DNA of 64,000 nt from Gordoniibacillus chartarius (GTDB lineage Bacteria > Bacillota > Bacilli > Paenibacillales > NBRC-103111), in NCBI RefSeq assembly GCF_042432825.1, contig NZ_JBHLWN010000074.1, forward strand, positions 1 to 64,000, given 5' to 3'. Below, one piece after another: positions 8,182-17,003 of this stretch. The notes under the pieces were generated by a model. That model worked only from the letters and a program-made list of their open reading frames with translations, ran no database searches and was not told the DNA's origin. Both the position numbers and the translations under genes were made by a program. Each line of letters opens with the position of its first letter. Positions within the stretch are counted from its first letter, which is position 1.

Positions 8182-8508
8182 TTAATTTCTCGGCGCCCAC
8201 AGCATGACGGATACCCCGGCAAGGCAAATGGCGGCTCCGATCCAATCGTAAAGATCCGGCGATTTGCGGTCGACCATCCAGCCCCACAGAACGGCGAGTA
8301 CGATAAACACGCCGCCGTAGGCTGCATACACGCGCCCGAAGGACGGGAAGTTTTGCAGCGCGGGAATGATCCCGTACAGGACAAGGATGATACTGCCGGC
8401 TACCCCATACCACAGCGGCTTCGCTTCCCGCAGCCACAACCAAACGAGATATCCTCCGCCGATTTCGGCAAGTCCGGCCAGTACAAATAACATGATAGCG
8501 GTAAACAT
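8182..8508 (-). CDS. YnfA/UPF0060 family membrane protein
   Basis: The 108-residue length and sequence (FVLAGLAEIGGGYLVW at the start, GRVYAAYGGVFI in the third helix, DWIGAAICLAGVSVM at the end) match the UPF0060/YnfA family of four-helix membrane proteins, which have an SMR-like fold; efflux activity is proposed for some members. The start at 8508 gives exactly the family length and has GGAAGGGG upstream, so longer in-frame versions are rejected. It is convergent with no neighbour and lies 192 nt before the CDF gene on the same strand. Confidence 0.9.
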   Translation of the reverse strand: MFTAIMLFVLAGLAEIGGGYLVWLWLREAKPLWYGVAGSIILVLYGIIPALQNFPSFGRVYAAYGGVFIVLAVLWGWMVDRKSPDLYDWIGAAICLAGVSVMLWAPRN

Positions 8509-8596
8509 GTGCGCCGCCCCTTCCACTCGTGCTTGTTCAACGACTTCATCATACCTCCCGGGGAATGCCAAAATCTACATGCGGCGAAAAACCGGA

Positions 8597-8625
8597 TTGA
8601 TTTTCCAGAAAGTGGGGTGTATAAT
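8597..8625 (+). promoter_or_regulatory. sigma-A promoter of the DinB-like gene
   Basis: TTGATT (8597-8602) and TATAAT (8620-8625) are separated by exactly 17 nt, close to consensus. Confidence 0.75.
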
Positions 8626-8632
8626 TCGACTT

Positions 8633-8671
8633 AGGGACGTTAGGTGTCCTACCGGGACATAATGCGTCCCT
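8633..8671 (+). promoter_or_regulatory. symmetric double inverted repeat at the transcription start
   Basis: AGGGACG-5 nt-TGTCC-5 nt-GGACA-5 nt-CGTCCCT forms a fully symmetric 39-nt dyad beginning 7 nt after the -10 box, just where transcription should start. It could be a repressor operator or a 5' RNA hairpin placed 48 nt before the start codon of the DinB-like gene. Confidence 0.55.
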
Positions 8672-8719
8672 TGGCAATTCGGATAGAACGGTCAAATTCC
8701 AGGGAGGGCGGGAAGTTCT

Positions 8720-9226
8720 ATGGTTCTGACGGATATTGTAAAGCAGTTCGATTTGACGAGGGACGCATTGCTGAAAACGGTTGAAACGGTTACGGAGAGC
8801 GAAGCGGAGCGTGTGCCGGACGGATTCAACAATTCGATCAAATGGCATGCAGGCCATACCTTGTTTGCGACGAACCGGGCTTTTGAGATCTTTGAATCAG
8901 CCTCCTATTTGCCGGACCATTACGGTGAATTGTTCAAACCCGGCACAAGTCCGAGGGACTGGACAACCGGTGCGCCGACTCTCCGGCAGCTGATTGAGCA
9001 ATTGGAGCTGCAAAAGGGCAAGATCAGAGAAGTTTTTTCCCATCGCACGGATCATCGGCTGGAACCGCCTTTTCAGTTAAAGGCTTATGGAGGCCTTGAG
9101 CTTCATACGGCCGGCGAGCTGTTGAACTTTTTCATCTTTCACGAAGCAATGCATGTAGGCCATATCAAGACGTTCAAGCAGCTCTTACAGACCGATGAAC
9201 AAGCTGCGGATACAGCGGCGAAGTAG
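8720..9226 (+). CDS. DinB/YfiT-like four-helix metalloprotein
   Basis: A 168-residue protein of the DinB-like four-helix bundle superfamily. The three metal-binding histidines are visible as NSIKWHAGHTLF (near residue 43) and FHEAMHVGHIKTFKQLL (near residue 145), the usual H...HxxxH layout. Members are often thiol-dependent transferases or stress-related proteins; the substrate cannot be read from sequence. GGGAGGGCGGG precedes the ATG. It has its own strong promoter and the symmetric dyad at the start site suggests regulation by an unknown repressor. Confidence 0.85.
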   Translation: MVLTDIVKQFDLTRDALLKTVETVTESEAERVPDGFNNSIKWHAGHTLFATNRAFEIFESASYLPDHYGELFKPGTSPRDWTTGAPTLRQLIEQLELQKGKIREVFSHRTDHRLEPPFQLKAYGGLELHTAGELLNFFIFHEAMHVGHIKTFKQLLQTDEQAADTAAK

Positions 9227-9434
9227 GGCGTACCGATGCGGCGGTCCGGGCCAAGTGAAAGCGCCGTGGTCCGCCGCTTTCAGCAAATCACGATTTTCAT
9301 CATTTTCAGCGGCAAGTTGTGGTAAACTGTCAGGGCAAATGGTACAATATTCAAAGTGACTTTCATAAGGTAAAGCGACAAAACAGACAAGCACCAGAAT
9401 ATGCACGGAAATCGGAAAGGAGCATGTTGAAATC

Positions 9435-11453
9435 ATGACCGCAACGAATCAAACGATCGAACAGCTCTCCATCAACACGATCCGCACACTGGCTATCGAC
9501 GCTATCGACAAGGCGAATTCGGGGCACCCGGGCATCGTCATGGGCGCCGCTCCAATGGCGTACACTCTGTGGACGCAGCATATGACCCACAACCCGGCCG
9601 ATCCGTCCTGGATTAACCGCGACCGCTTCGTGCTGTCCGCCGGCCACGGCTCGATGCTGCTGTACGCGCTGCTGCACCTGTGCGGCTACGATCTGCCGAT
9701 GGAAGAAATTCAGAGCTTCCGCCAGTGGGGCTCCCTGACGCCGGGGCATCCGGAGTTCGGCCACACGCCTGGCGTCGACGCGACGACCGGTCCGCTCGGA
9801 CAAGGCGTAGGCATGGCCGTCGGTATGGCGATGGCCGAAGCGCACTTGGCCGCTACGTATAATAAAGAAGGCTACAACGTGATCGACCACTTCACCTATG
9901 CGCTCTGCGGCGACGGCGACCTGATGGAAGGCGTAGCTGCCGAAGCGGTGTCCCTGGCGGGCCACCTGCGTTTGGGCAAGCTGATCATGCTGTACGATTC
10001 CAACGATATTTCGCTTGACGGCGAACTGAATATGTCGTTCTCCGAAGACATCCGCGGCCGCTTCGAGGCTTACGGCTGGCAGGTGCTGCGCGTAGAGAAC
10101 GGCAACGACATCGTCGCGATTTCGACCGCGCTTGCCGAAGCGAAGCGCGATACGTCCCGCCCGACGCTGATCGAAGTGAAGACGGTTATCGGCTACGGCT
10201 CCCCGAACAAAGCGGGCAAGGGCGGCCACGCAGGTCCGCACGGCTCGCCGCTCGGCAAGCAGGAGTCCAACCTGACGAAGGAATATTACGGCTGGCCGAC
10301 TGAGCCGGACTTCCTGGTGCCGGACGAAGTGCGCGTGCACTATGCGAAGGTGAAGGAGCAGGGGACGGCTGCGCAGCAAGCTTGGCAGGAGCTGGTAGCC
10401 AAATACGAAGCCGCTTATCCGGAGCTGGCGAAGCAGTTCCGCCTCGCTACAGCCGGCGAGCTGCCGGAAGGCTGGGATGCCGCGCTGCCGACGTATACGC
10501 CGGCGGACAAGCCGATGGCAACCCGCGCCGCGTCCGGCGCTGCGATCAACGCAATCGCGAAGAACGTGCCGAATTTGTTCGGCGGCTCCGCGGACCTGCT
10601 GAGCTCGAACAACACGGAAATGAAAGGCCTCGGCAACTTCAGCCGCAACGATTATGCAAGCCGCAACATTTGGTTCGGCGTGCGCGAGTTCGCGATGGGC
10701 ACGGCGCTGAACGGCATGAGCCTGCACGGCGGTCTGCGCGTGTTCGGCGGCACGTTCTTCGTGTTCTCCGATTACTTGCGCCCGGCGATTCGTCTGGCTG
10801 CGATCATGTCCCAGCCGGTCATCTACGTATTTACGCATGACAGTATCGCCGTAGGCGAAGACGGCCCGACGCACGAGCCGGTCGAGCAGCTGCCTGCGCT
10901 GCGCACGATTCCGAACGTAACGGTCATCCGTCCTGCGGATGCGAACGAGACGACGCAAGCATGGCGCTATGTGATGGAGCATCGGGATACGCCTTACGCG
11001 CTGATCCTGACCCGCCAAAACCTGCCGATCCTCGAGAACACCGGCGAGCTGGCGAAGGAAGGCATCCGCAAGGGCGGTTATGTCGTTTCCGAAGCGGCGA
11101 ATGGGCAGCCGGTCGCGCAAATTCTCGCTTCCGGTTCGGAAGTTCAGCTCGGCGTTGCCGCGCAGAAGCTGCTGGCCGCCGAAGGCATCCACGTTCGCGT
11201 CGTCAGCCTGCCGTCGCTGGAGCTGTTCGAGAAGCAGCCGAAGGAATACAAGGATTCCGTCATTTTGCCGAACGTCAAGGCGCGCCTTGCCGTCGAGATG
11301 GCGAACCCGGTGTCGTGGTACAAGTACACCGGCCACGAGGGCGACGTTCTCGGCATCGATACGTTCGGCGCTTCGGCACCGGGCGACCGCGTGATCAAGG
11401 AGTTCGGCTTCACGGCTGAAAATGTAGCGGCGAAAGTAAAGGCTCTGCTGTAA
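9435..11453 (+). CDS. tkt: transketolase
   Basis: Thiamine-diphosphate enzyme of the non-oxidative pentose phosphate pathway, transferring two-carbon ketol units between sugar phosphates. The 672 residues show the canonical elements: ANSGHPGIVMGAAPMAY, SAGHGSMLLYALLHL, the cofactor motif CGDGDLMEGVAAEA with DSNDISLDG, the pyrimidine domain (FGGSADLLSSNNT, GVREFAMGTALNGM, THDSIAVGEDGPTHEP) and the C-terminal domain. AAAGGAG lies about 13 nt before the ATG, with a four-codon mini-ORF (ATGTTGAAATCATGA) overlapping the start. ppnP follows after 35 nt. Confidence 0.97.
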   Translation: MTATNQTIEQLSINTIRTLAIDAIDKANSGHPGIVMGAAPMAYTLWTQHMTHNPADPSWINRDRFVLSAGHGSMLLYALLHLCGYDLPMEEIQSFRQWGSLTPGHPEFGHTPGVDATTGPLGQGVGMAVGMAMAEAHLAATYNKEGYNVIDHFTYALCGDGDLMEGVAAEAVSLAGHLRLGKLIMLYDSNDISLDGELNMSFSEDIRGRFEAYGWQVLRVENGNDIVAISTALAEAKRDTSRPTLIEVKTVIGYGSPNKAGKGGHAGPHGSPLGKQESNLTKEYYGWPTEPDFLVPDEVRVHYAKVKEQGTAAQQAWQELVAKYEAAYPELAKQFRLATAGELPEGWDAALPTYTPADKPMATRAASGAAINAIAKNVPNLFGGSADLLSSNNTEMKGLGNFSRNDYASRNIWFGVREFAMGTALNGMSLHGGLRVFGGTFFVFSDYLRPAIRLAAIMSQPVIYVFTHDSIAVGEDGPTHEPVEQLPALRTIPNVTVIRPADANETTQAWRYVMEHRDTPYALILTRQNLPILENTGELAKEGIRKGGYVVSEAANGQPVAQILASGSEVQLGVAAQKLLAAEGIHVRVVSLPSLELFEKQPKEYKDSVILPNVKARLAVEMANPVSWYKYTGHEGDVLGIDTFGASAPGDRVIKEFGFTAENVAAKVKALL

Positions 11454-11488
11454 AGCAGAGTCTTCCCACCAGGAGAGGAGAGACCGAT

Positions 11489-11806
11489 ATGTCGCAGCAA
11501 TTTGATGGAGTATCGATTGTCACGAAAGCCAACGTTTATTTTGACGGGAAAGTAACGAGCCGTACGGTGCTGTTCGCGGACGGAACGAAGAAGACGCTGG
11601 GCATCATGCTTCCGGGCGAGTACGATTTCGGCACGGATACGAAGGAAATTATGGAGATTCAAGCCGGCAAGCTGAAGGTGCTCGTGCCGGGCAGCGACTG
11701 GCGGGAGATCGACGGCTCCGGGACGTTCGAGGTGCCGGCGAATGTGCGGTTCCAGCTCGTCGTCGAGACGGTGACCGATTACATCTGTTCTTACGTTCAA
11801 GAGTAG
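11489..11806 (+). CDS. ppnP: pyrimidine/purine nucleoside phosphorylase (PpnP)
   Basis: A 105-residue cupin of the UPF0345/DUF1255 family, whose E. coli member phosphorolyses a wide range of nucleosides to base plus ribose 1-phosphate. Visible signatures are NVYFDGKVTSRTV, GEYDFGTDTKEIMEIQAG and a C-terminal VTDYICSYVQ. Placement 35 nt after transketolase, with no terminator between, fits a link between nucleoside breakdown and pentose phosphate metabolism. AGGAGAGGAG precedes the start. Confidence 0.92.
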   Translation: MSQQFDGVSIVTKANVYFDGKVTSRTVLFADGTKKTLGIMLPGEYDFGTDTKEIMEIQAGKLKVLVPGSDWREIDGSGTFEVPANVRFQLVVETVTDYICSYVQE

Positions 11807-11817
11807 CGAAGCATAAT

Positions 11818-11878
11818 AAGACCCGCCGGCAGCACAACCGACTATGTGGTAGCGGAAGTGATGACGGCGGGTCTTTTC
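11818..11878. terminator. bidirectional terminator between ppnP and the PilZ-fusion gene
   Basis: Perfect 11-bp arms AAGACCCGCCG (11818-11828) and CGGCGGGTCTT (11865-11875), with TTTT on the plus-strand side, between convergent genes. The loop is long (36 nt). Confidence 0.75.
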
Positions 11879-11901
11879 ATTTTCCAGCGCTTGCGAGCTC
11901 T

Positions 11902-13173
11902 TTATCTTCTCGATTCGATATACTGCTCCAGCTTGATCCGTACATACGGCGGGAGACCGGACAGCATGCAGCCGTAGCGGAATTCGTCCTGGCCCGCCTC
12001 GATGCGGACAATACGGCCGGTAATCGGCGGCAGATCCGCTTCCTGCGGGAAGTGGATGACGACGAACATATCTTTGGCCAGCGGGAAGGACGAGGAGATT
12101 TGCAGGCCGCTTTCGGACAAGTCGCGCAGCGTCCCTTCGATATTTTGCCCGGAGAACGAGCCCTCCTGCTCCCATTGGTACACCGACAGATGCAGCTTGA
12201 TATTGAGGCTGACCCGCTCGGCTCGGCGGCGTTCCCGTCCGGATAAGACGGCCGCTTCTTCGGCGATCTGCGGAGTCGGAACGGTATGCTTGGCCACCTC
12301 GCGGCCCATCCACTCTTCATAGCAGCGGATGACGGAGCTCAAATCCTCTTCGCCGAAGCCTTTGGCAAGTCCCATCTGGAACAGTGTTACGGCGTTATGG
12401 AGCATCGGAGCGGGAAGCTGAAATTGCTTGGTTAAATCCGTTGCGAGCAGCAAATCCTTCAGCATGAGCTTGACCGAGAACTGGTTGCTGAAGTCGCGGT
12501 TCACGATTTTCATACCCTTGAGGTCGACCTGCTTGCTTGCGGCTCCTCCGGACTGTACGATCTCGAGGAAATGCTCGGGGTTGATGCCCGCCTTCGTGGC
12601 GATCGACAAGCCCTCCATCAGCGAGAGCGCGTTAATGCCGACCATCGTGTTGTGGGCAAGCTTCGCATAAGAGCCGGAGCCGGACGGTCCGAGGTACAGC
12701 ACCTTGCTGCCGAGCGCAAGGAACAGCTCGTAATGATCGCGGAACACGTCCTCGCTGCCGCCGACCATGAACGTCAGCGTCCCCGCTTCCGCAGCCGGCT
12801 TGCTGCCCGTTACCGGAGCGTCGAGGAAGTCGACGAAGTGGTTCGCGAGCTCCTCGAACAGCCTGCGGCTCGTTGCCGGTGCAACGGTGGAGCTGTCGAT
12901 AATCGTCTGACCCGGCTGGACGGCGGAGAGAATGCCGTGCTCGCTGTGGAATACGTCAAGCAGCGCCGCGTCGTCGCTCAGCATCGTAAAGATGACTTCC
13001 GATTCCCTTACGGCGTCGGCGATCGTGCCGGCGACTTCGGCGCCAAGCTCTGCCAGTTCGTCCGTTTTGCCGCTGCTGCGGTTGTACACCGTCACAGGAT
13101 ACCCTTTGCGCAGAAGGTTGGCGGCCATGGGCTTGCCCATCGTGCCCAACCCGATGAATCCGATTCGTTTCAT
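11902..13173 (-). CDS. beta-hydroxyacid dehydrogenase fused to a PilZ domain
   Basis: Residues 1-290 are an NAD(P)-dependent 3-hydroxyisobutyrate dehydrogenase-type enzyme: Rossmann motif GFIGLGTMGKPMAANL, the DSSTVAP region, substrate motif DAPVTGSKPAAEAGTLTFMVGG and catalytic Lys171 with Asn175 in KLAHNTM. This family normally ends near residue 300. Here residues 311-423 form a PilZ domain with both c-di-GMP motifs intact: RRAER (316-320) and DLSESG (351-356), then GRIVRIEAGQDEFRYGCML. The fusion implies that dehydrogenase activity or localisation may respond to c-di-GMP. The ATG at 13173 has AGAGGTGA upstream; a GTG three codons earlier is less likely. Monocistronic. Confidence 0.92.
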   Translation of the reverse strand: MKRIGFIGLGTMGKPMAANLLRKGYPVTVYNRSSGKTDELAELGAEVAGTIADAVRESEVIFTMLSDDAALLDVFHSEHGILSAVQPGQTIIDSSTVAPATSRRLFEELANHFVDFLDAPVTGSKPAAEAGTLTFMVGGSEDVFRDHYELFLALGSKVLYLGPSGSGSYAKLAHNTMVGINALSLMEGLSIATKAGINPEHFLEIVQSGGAASKQVDLKGMKIVNRDFSNQFSVKLMLKDLLLATDLTKQFQLPAPMLHNAVTLFQMGLAKGFGEEDLSSVIRCYEEWMGREVAKHTVPTPQIAEEAAVLSGRERRRAERVSLNIKLHLSVYQWEQEGSFSGQNIEGTLRDLSESGLQISSSFPLAKDMFVVIHFPQEADLPPITGRIVRIEAGQDEFRYGCMLSGLPPYVRIKLEQYIESRR

Positions 13174-13288
13174 GACAATCACCTCTGGTATTTATTGTAT
13201 CACGCGGATTTGCATTTGCCCAACCTACCCGCTATTCTAGGAATAGCGTGTAAAGAGAACCCAAATTCAGGAAGGAGTCTTACAAAGG

Positions 13289-14641
13289 ATGAAGAAACTG
13301 CAGTTTGATTACAGCAAGGCATTATCTTTCTTTGGTCAGCATGAAGTGGATTATTTGGCTAGCCAGGTGGCGCTTGCTCACGAGCAGCTCCATCAGGGCA
13401 CCGGCGCAGGCAACGACTATCTCGGATGGATCGATCTGCCGGTCAATTACGATAAAGAAGAGTTCGCCCGTATTCAGGCGGCGGCGAAGCGAATTCAATC
13501 CGATTCCGACGTGCTCGTCGTGATCGGTATCGGCGGCTCGTACCTCGGCGCACGCGCGGCGATCGAAATGCTGTCCCACTCGTTCTATAATATGCTCTCC
13601 AAGGATCAGCGCAAGACGCCGCAAATCGTGTTCGCCGGGCAAAATATTTCGTCCACTTACACGAAGCACCTGCTGCAGCTGCTTGAAGGAAAAGACTTCT
13701 CGGTCAACGTCATCTCCAAGTCGGGCACAACGACGGAGCCGGCGATCGCGTTCCGCATTTTCCGTGAGCTGCTTGAGCAGAAGTACGGCAAGGAAGGCGC
13801 CCGCAAGCGCATCTACGCAACGACGGACAAGGCTCGCGGCGCGCTGAAGCAGCTTGCAAACGAAGAAGGCTACGAGTCGTTCATCATTCCTGACGACGTT
13901 GGCGGCCGTTACTCCGTGCTGACGGCGGTCGGCTTGCTGCCGATCGCGACAGCGGGCATCGACATCGAAGCGATGATGAAGGGCGCCGCCGACGCGCGCG
14001 AAGAGTTCTCGAATCCGAACCTGGCCGAGAACCTGAGCTACCAATACGCGGCAGTCCGCAATATCCTGTACCGCAAAGGCAAGACGATTGAAATTCTCGT
14101 CAACTACGAGCCGTCGCTGCACTTCGTTTCCGAATGGTGGAAGCAGCTGTACGGCGAGAGCGAAGGCAAGGATAACAAAGGAATTTACCCGGCGTCGGTC
14201 GACTTCTCGACGGATCTGCATTCGATGGGCCAGTACGTGCAGGAAGGCTCCCGCATTTTGTTCGAAACGGTGCTGCAGGTCGAGGAAGTGCCGGAGCACA
14301 TTACGATCGGTACGGATGCGGCGAATTTGGACGGGCTGAACTTCCTGAGCGGCAAGACGATGGACTTCGTCAACAAGAAGGCGTTCCAGGGCACGATGCT
14401 GGCGCATACCGACGGGGCGGTGCCGAACCTGATCGTCACGCTGCCGGATATGTCGCCGTATACGTTCGGTTACCTGGTATACTTCTTCGAGAAGGCATGC
14501 GGCATCAGCGGCTACCTGCTCGGCGTGAATCCGTTCGACCAGCCGGGCGTAGAAGCGTATAAGAAAAATATGTTCGCTCTGCTGGGCAAGCCCGGCTTCG
14601 AGAAGGAGAAGGCGGAGCTCGAAGCGCGTTTGCAACAGTAA
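13289..14641 (+). CDS. pgi: glucose-6-phosphate isomerase
   Basis: Interconverts glucose 6-phosphate and fructose 6-phosphate in glycolysis. The 450-residue Bacillus-type enzyme shows the sugar-phosphate loop VIGIGGSYLGARAAIEML, the second SIS-domain signature VISKSGTTTEPAIAFRIF, GGRYSVLTAVGLLP, the catalytic Glu region and GYLLGVNPFDQPGVEAYKKN near the C-terminus. AAGGAG lies upstream of the ATG, and a strong terminator follows, so it is expressed alone. Confidence 0.97.
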   Translation: MKKLQFDYSKALSFFGQHEVDYLASQVALAHEQLHQGTGAGNDYLGWIDLPVNYDKEEFARIQAAAKRIQSDSDVLVVIGIGGSYLGARAAIEMLSHSFYNMLSKDQRKTPQIVFAGQNISSTYTKHLLQLLEGKDFSVNVISKSGTTTEPAIAFRIFRELLEQKYGKEGARKRIYATTDKARGALKQLANEEGYESFIIPDDVGGRYSVLTAVGLLPIATAGIDIEAMMKGAADAREEFSNPNLAENLSYQYAAVRNILYRKGKTIEILVNYEPSLHFVSEWWKQLYGESEGKDNKGIYPASVDFSTDLHSMGQYVQEGSRILFETVLQVEEVPEHITIGTDAANLDGLNFLSGKTMDFVNKKAFQGTMLAHTDGAVPNLIVTLPDMSPYTFGYLVYFFEKACGISGYLLGVNPFDQPGVEAYKKNMFALLGKPGFEKEKAELEARLQQ

Positions 14642-14650
14642 ACATTCCGG

Positions 14651-14695
14651 CGTCTCCCGCGGCTCCTTCCGAGCCCGGGAGACGTTTTGTTTTTC
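14651..14695 (+). terminator. intrinsic terminator of pgi
   Basis: CGTCTCCCG (14651-14659) pairs with CGGGAGACG (14676-14684), followed by TTTTGTTTTT. Confidence 0.85.
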
Positions 14696-14805
14696 ATGAA
14701 CCGGATTTGCCTTCGTGCAACAAAACGACCAGTCGGTCCTTATGTGGCAAGGGTTTGGCGCAAACGTTGGCATCGAAGCGTTGGACAATTGTATTGAAAA
14801 AAATG

Positions 14806-14834
14806 TTGTTAAGGCTCGCTACATCCTGTACAAT
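14806..14834 (+). promoter_or_regulatory. sigma-A promoter of the YvyE gene
   Basis: TTGTTA (14806-14811) and TACAAT (14829-14834) at 17-nt spacing, 42 nt before the start codon. Confidence 0.7.
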
Positions 14835-14875
14835 AATGTGAAATAAGATTACTCTACGTTGTCGGAAAGGCCACC

Positions 14876-15520
14876 ATGATCCCTACTTATCGCACGGTTC
14901 AGACAGCCGGTACCGCAGAAGTCGTCATCAAGAAGTCCAGATTCATCGGGCATTGCCGTCCGGTCCAGGATGAAGGTGAAGCGCTTCGATTCATCGAATC
15001 GATCCGCAAGGAGCACTGGTCGGCCACCCACAATTGCTTTGCCTATGTCATTGGCATGCGCGATGAGATTCAGAAGCAATCGGATGACGGAGAGCCGAGC
15101 GGAACGGCTGGGAAGCCGATTCTGGAAGTGATCAAGCATCAAGGTCTTAAAAATACAGTCGTTGTCGTAACCCGTTATTTCGGCGGGATTATGCTCGGCG
15201 CAGGCGGCTTGATTCGGGCATATACGGACGGGGCCGTCATCGGGATCGAAGCTGCGAAGCCGGTCTGGATGAAGCTTCACCGTGAAGTTCGCGTACGCGT
15301 CGAGTATACGTGGCTGGGCAAAGTGGAGAACGAGCTGCGCGGCCGCGGCACGCTGCTCGGGCCGACCGAGTACACCGATCAAGTTACGGTCGTCTGCTTT
15401 CCGCTTGAACCCGAAGCGGATGCGTTCATAGCCTGGATGACGGACCTTACGCAAGGCCAAGCGGCGATTGAAGCCGGAGACAGCCGTTATATTCCTCACC
15501 AAGATGAGCAGCTTAGTTGA
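14876..15520 (+). CDS. YvyE/YigZ (IMPACT) family protein
   Basis: The 214 residues consist of an N-terminal UPF0029/IMPACT domain (about 15-125: KKSRFIGHCRPV, HWSATHNCFAYVIG, SDDGEPSGTAGKPIL, VVVTRYFGGIMLGAGGLIRAY) and a C-terminal DUF1949 domain. YigZ-family proteins bind ribosomes or nucleic acids and are linked to translational control; the precise reaction is unknown. The ATG is preceded by GGAAAGG. It has its own promoter. Confidence 0.9.
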   Translation: MIPTYRTVQTAGTAEVVIKKSRFIGHCRPVQDEGEALRFIESIRKEHWSATHNCFAYVIGMRDEIQKQSDDGEPSGTAGKPILEVIKHQGLKNTVVVVTRYFGGIMLGAGGLIRAYTDGAVIGIEAAKPVWMKLHREVRVRVEYTWLGKVENELRGRGTLLGPTEYTDQVTVVCFPLEPEADAFIAWMTDLTQGQAAIEAGDSRYIPHQDEQLS

Positions 15521-15592
15521 GTCAGTATGAGGTGGATTGCATAATCCGCAACAAATAATTTCATATCGAGTGGAGCAAAGCGAGGGATTTCC

Positions 15593-16285
15593 ATGGCGAG
15601 GAAAGCGGTCGCTCAGGAGTTAAGCCGTGAGCGTATCTTGGAGGAAGCCAGAGGTTTGTTTGCCACCCACGGCTATCGCGCTTTAACGATGCGAAGCATC
15701 GCAAAGTCAATGGGTTACAGCCATGGTGCGTTATATTATCATTTCAAGGAGAAGGCGGAGCTGTTCTACGCCTTGATTCGCGACGATTTCAGCACGCTGC
15801 TGCGCCGTCAGCAGGAGCTGATGAGCACGTACGCGCAGCCCAGCATCGTGCTGCTGCAGAACTGGATGCTGGAGTTCATCCGGTTCGGTCTCGATAATCC
15901 GAATCATTACGAAATTATGTTCATGATCAATGACTCGGAAATTATGACCTACTCCCGTTCCGAGCAGGCGCAATGTCTGGAGCTGTTCTCCGAGGTCGTG
16001 CGCGATGTGGTCAGCAGCTACAACGATAATTCGGAGATCAGCTACACACTGCCGTGGACGCTGTTCATGTCGCTGCACGGCTTCATCTCGTATTCGATTC
16101 ACTATAAGCAGTCGTTTGCCGAAGTGGAGAAGATGGCGGAGGATCACGTCCATTTCCTTTGCCGGAACTTGAAGGCGTCGGCGACGGGCGGCCGCGGCCG
16201 CCGGAGCGAGCCGGCGGAAGCCGCCGCCGGTGCCGAGTTCGGGATGGAGAAATCCGGCCTGAAGCCTACCCGTGAAACAGCTTAA
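15593..16285 (+). CDS. TetR-family transcriptional regulator
   Basis: Residues 10-60 form the TetR helix-turn-helix (RERILEEARGLFATHGYRALTMRSIAKSMGYSHGALYYHFKEK). The remaining helical domain probably binds a small ligand. The C-terminal tail, from about residue 195, is low-complexity (Gly, Arg, Ala, Glu). No co-transcribed efflux or enzyme gene is present; the gene is convergent with, and overlaps by 20 bp, the YjbQ gene. The GAGGGA ribosome binding site is close to the ATG. Confidence 0.88.
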   Translation: MARKAVAQELSRERILEEARGLFATHGYRALTMRSIAKSMGYSHGALYYHFKEKAELFYALIRDDFSTLLRRQQELMSTYAQPSIVLLQNWMLEFIRFGLDNPNHYEIMFMINDSEIMTYSRSEQAQCLELFSEVVRDVVSSYNDNSEISYTLPWTLFMSLHGFISYSIHYKQSFAEVEKMAEDHVHFLCRNLKASATGGRGRRSEPAEAAAGAEFGMEKSGLKPTRETA

Positions 16286-16670
16286 CGTGTACGGTGCGGC
16301 GCCGCGGCCCGTCGAATTCGCAGAAGTAGATGCCCTGCCACGTGCCGAGCACGAGCCGGCCGTTCTCGATGAGCACCGTCTGTGAGGTTCCGGTCGTGAT
16401 CGCCTTCAGGTGAGCGGCGGTGTTGCCTTCGCTGTGGCGATCGAGCGGATGGCGCCACGGGTACGTTTCGTCCAGGCGCCGAAGCACATCGCGCTTCACA
16501 TCGGGATCTGCATTTTCGTTAATGGCGATTCCGGCTGTCGTATGCGGGCAGTAGACGATAGCGAAGCCCTCCTGGATGGGGTGCTTCATAAGAATTTCGG
16601 TGACGTAACGGGTAATGTCGACGATTTCGTCGCGTTGGGATGTTGTAAGGTGGAACGTATGCAGGGTCAT
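16266..16670 (-). CDS. yjbQ: YjbQ/UPF0047 family protein
   Basis: A 134-residue UPF0047 protein with the conserved signatures VYCPHTTAGIAINENADPDV, HSEGNTAAHLKA and GTWQGIYFCEFDGPRRRTV. E. coli YjbQ has a weak thiamine-phosphate synthase activity that can replace ThiE in suppressors, but the native role is unknown. The length is that of the family. The 3' end overlaps the convergent TetR gene by 20 bp. Confidence 0.92.
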   Translation of the reverse strand: MTLHTFHLTTSQRDEIVDITRYVTEILMKHPIQEGFAIVYCPHTTAGIAINENADPDVKRDVLRRLDETYPWRHPLDRHSEGNTAAHLKAITTGTSQTVLIENGRLVLGTWQGIYFCEFDGPRRRTVHVKLFHG

Positions 16671-16764
16671 CGCAGCTTAAGCCTCCTTGACTCGGTAGTC
16701 GCACTTCTCTATGCTAAGTATACACGAGCTTGCGGGTGCTTGCCCGAGAGAGGAAGCGGTACTG

Positions 16765-16989
16765 ATGGATTTGAATGTATGGTCGGAAGAGAATGTGGAG
16801 TTTATGTTCGAGGAGATCAAGAAGAAGCTGCGTATGGCGACAGGGGGCTCGATCAAGGGGACGAACTTCGATCCGGCGCTGTACGAGGATTTGAAAGACT
16901 TGTACGACATGGTCGCCTCCAAATCAACGTTCTCGATCAGCGAGATTGATGCGATAACGTCGGAGCTCGGCAAGCTTCGCAAAGCATAA
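16765..16989 (+). CDS. DUF1128-family small protein (YfkK-like)
   Basis: The 74-residue acidic, helical protein (WSEENVEFMFEEIKKKL, DLKDLYDMVASKSTFSI) matches the DUF1128 family of Bacillales; function unknown. The start is placed at 16765 because AGAGGA lies at proper spacing and the 18 codons upstream read poorly. It is divergent from yjbQ. Confidence 0.85.
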   Translation: MDLNVWSEENVEFMFEEIKKKLRMATGGSIKGTNFDPALYEDLKDLYDMVASKSTFSISEIDAITSELGKLRKA

Positions 16990-17003
16990 GGCGTTCCAGT
17001 TAC

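Noticed and set aside
9363..11336. 657-codon open frame antisense to tkt
   Set aside because: Long antisense frames arise from GC-rich codon bias; the tkt strand carries all transketolase motifs and the antisense product is Arg/His-rich without domains.
13322..14788. 488-codon open frame antisense to pgi
   Set aside because: Shadow of pgi codon usage; no ribosome binding site or domain, and it would run across the pgi terminator.
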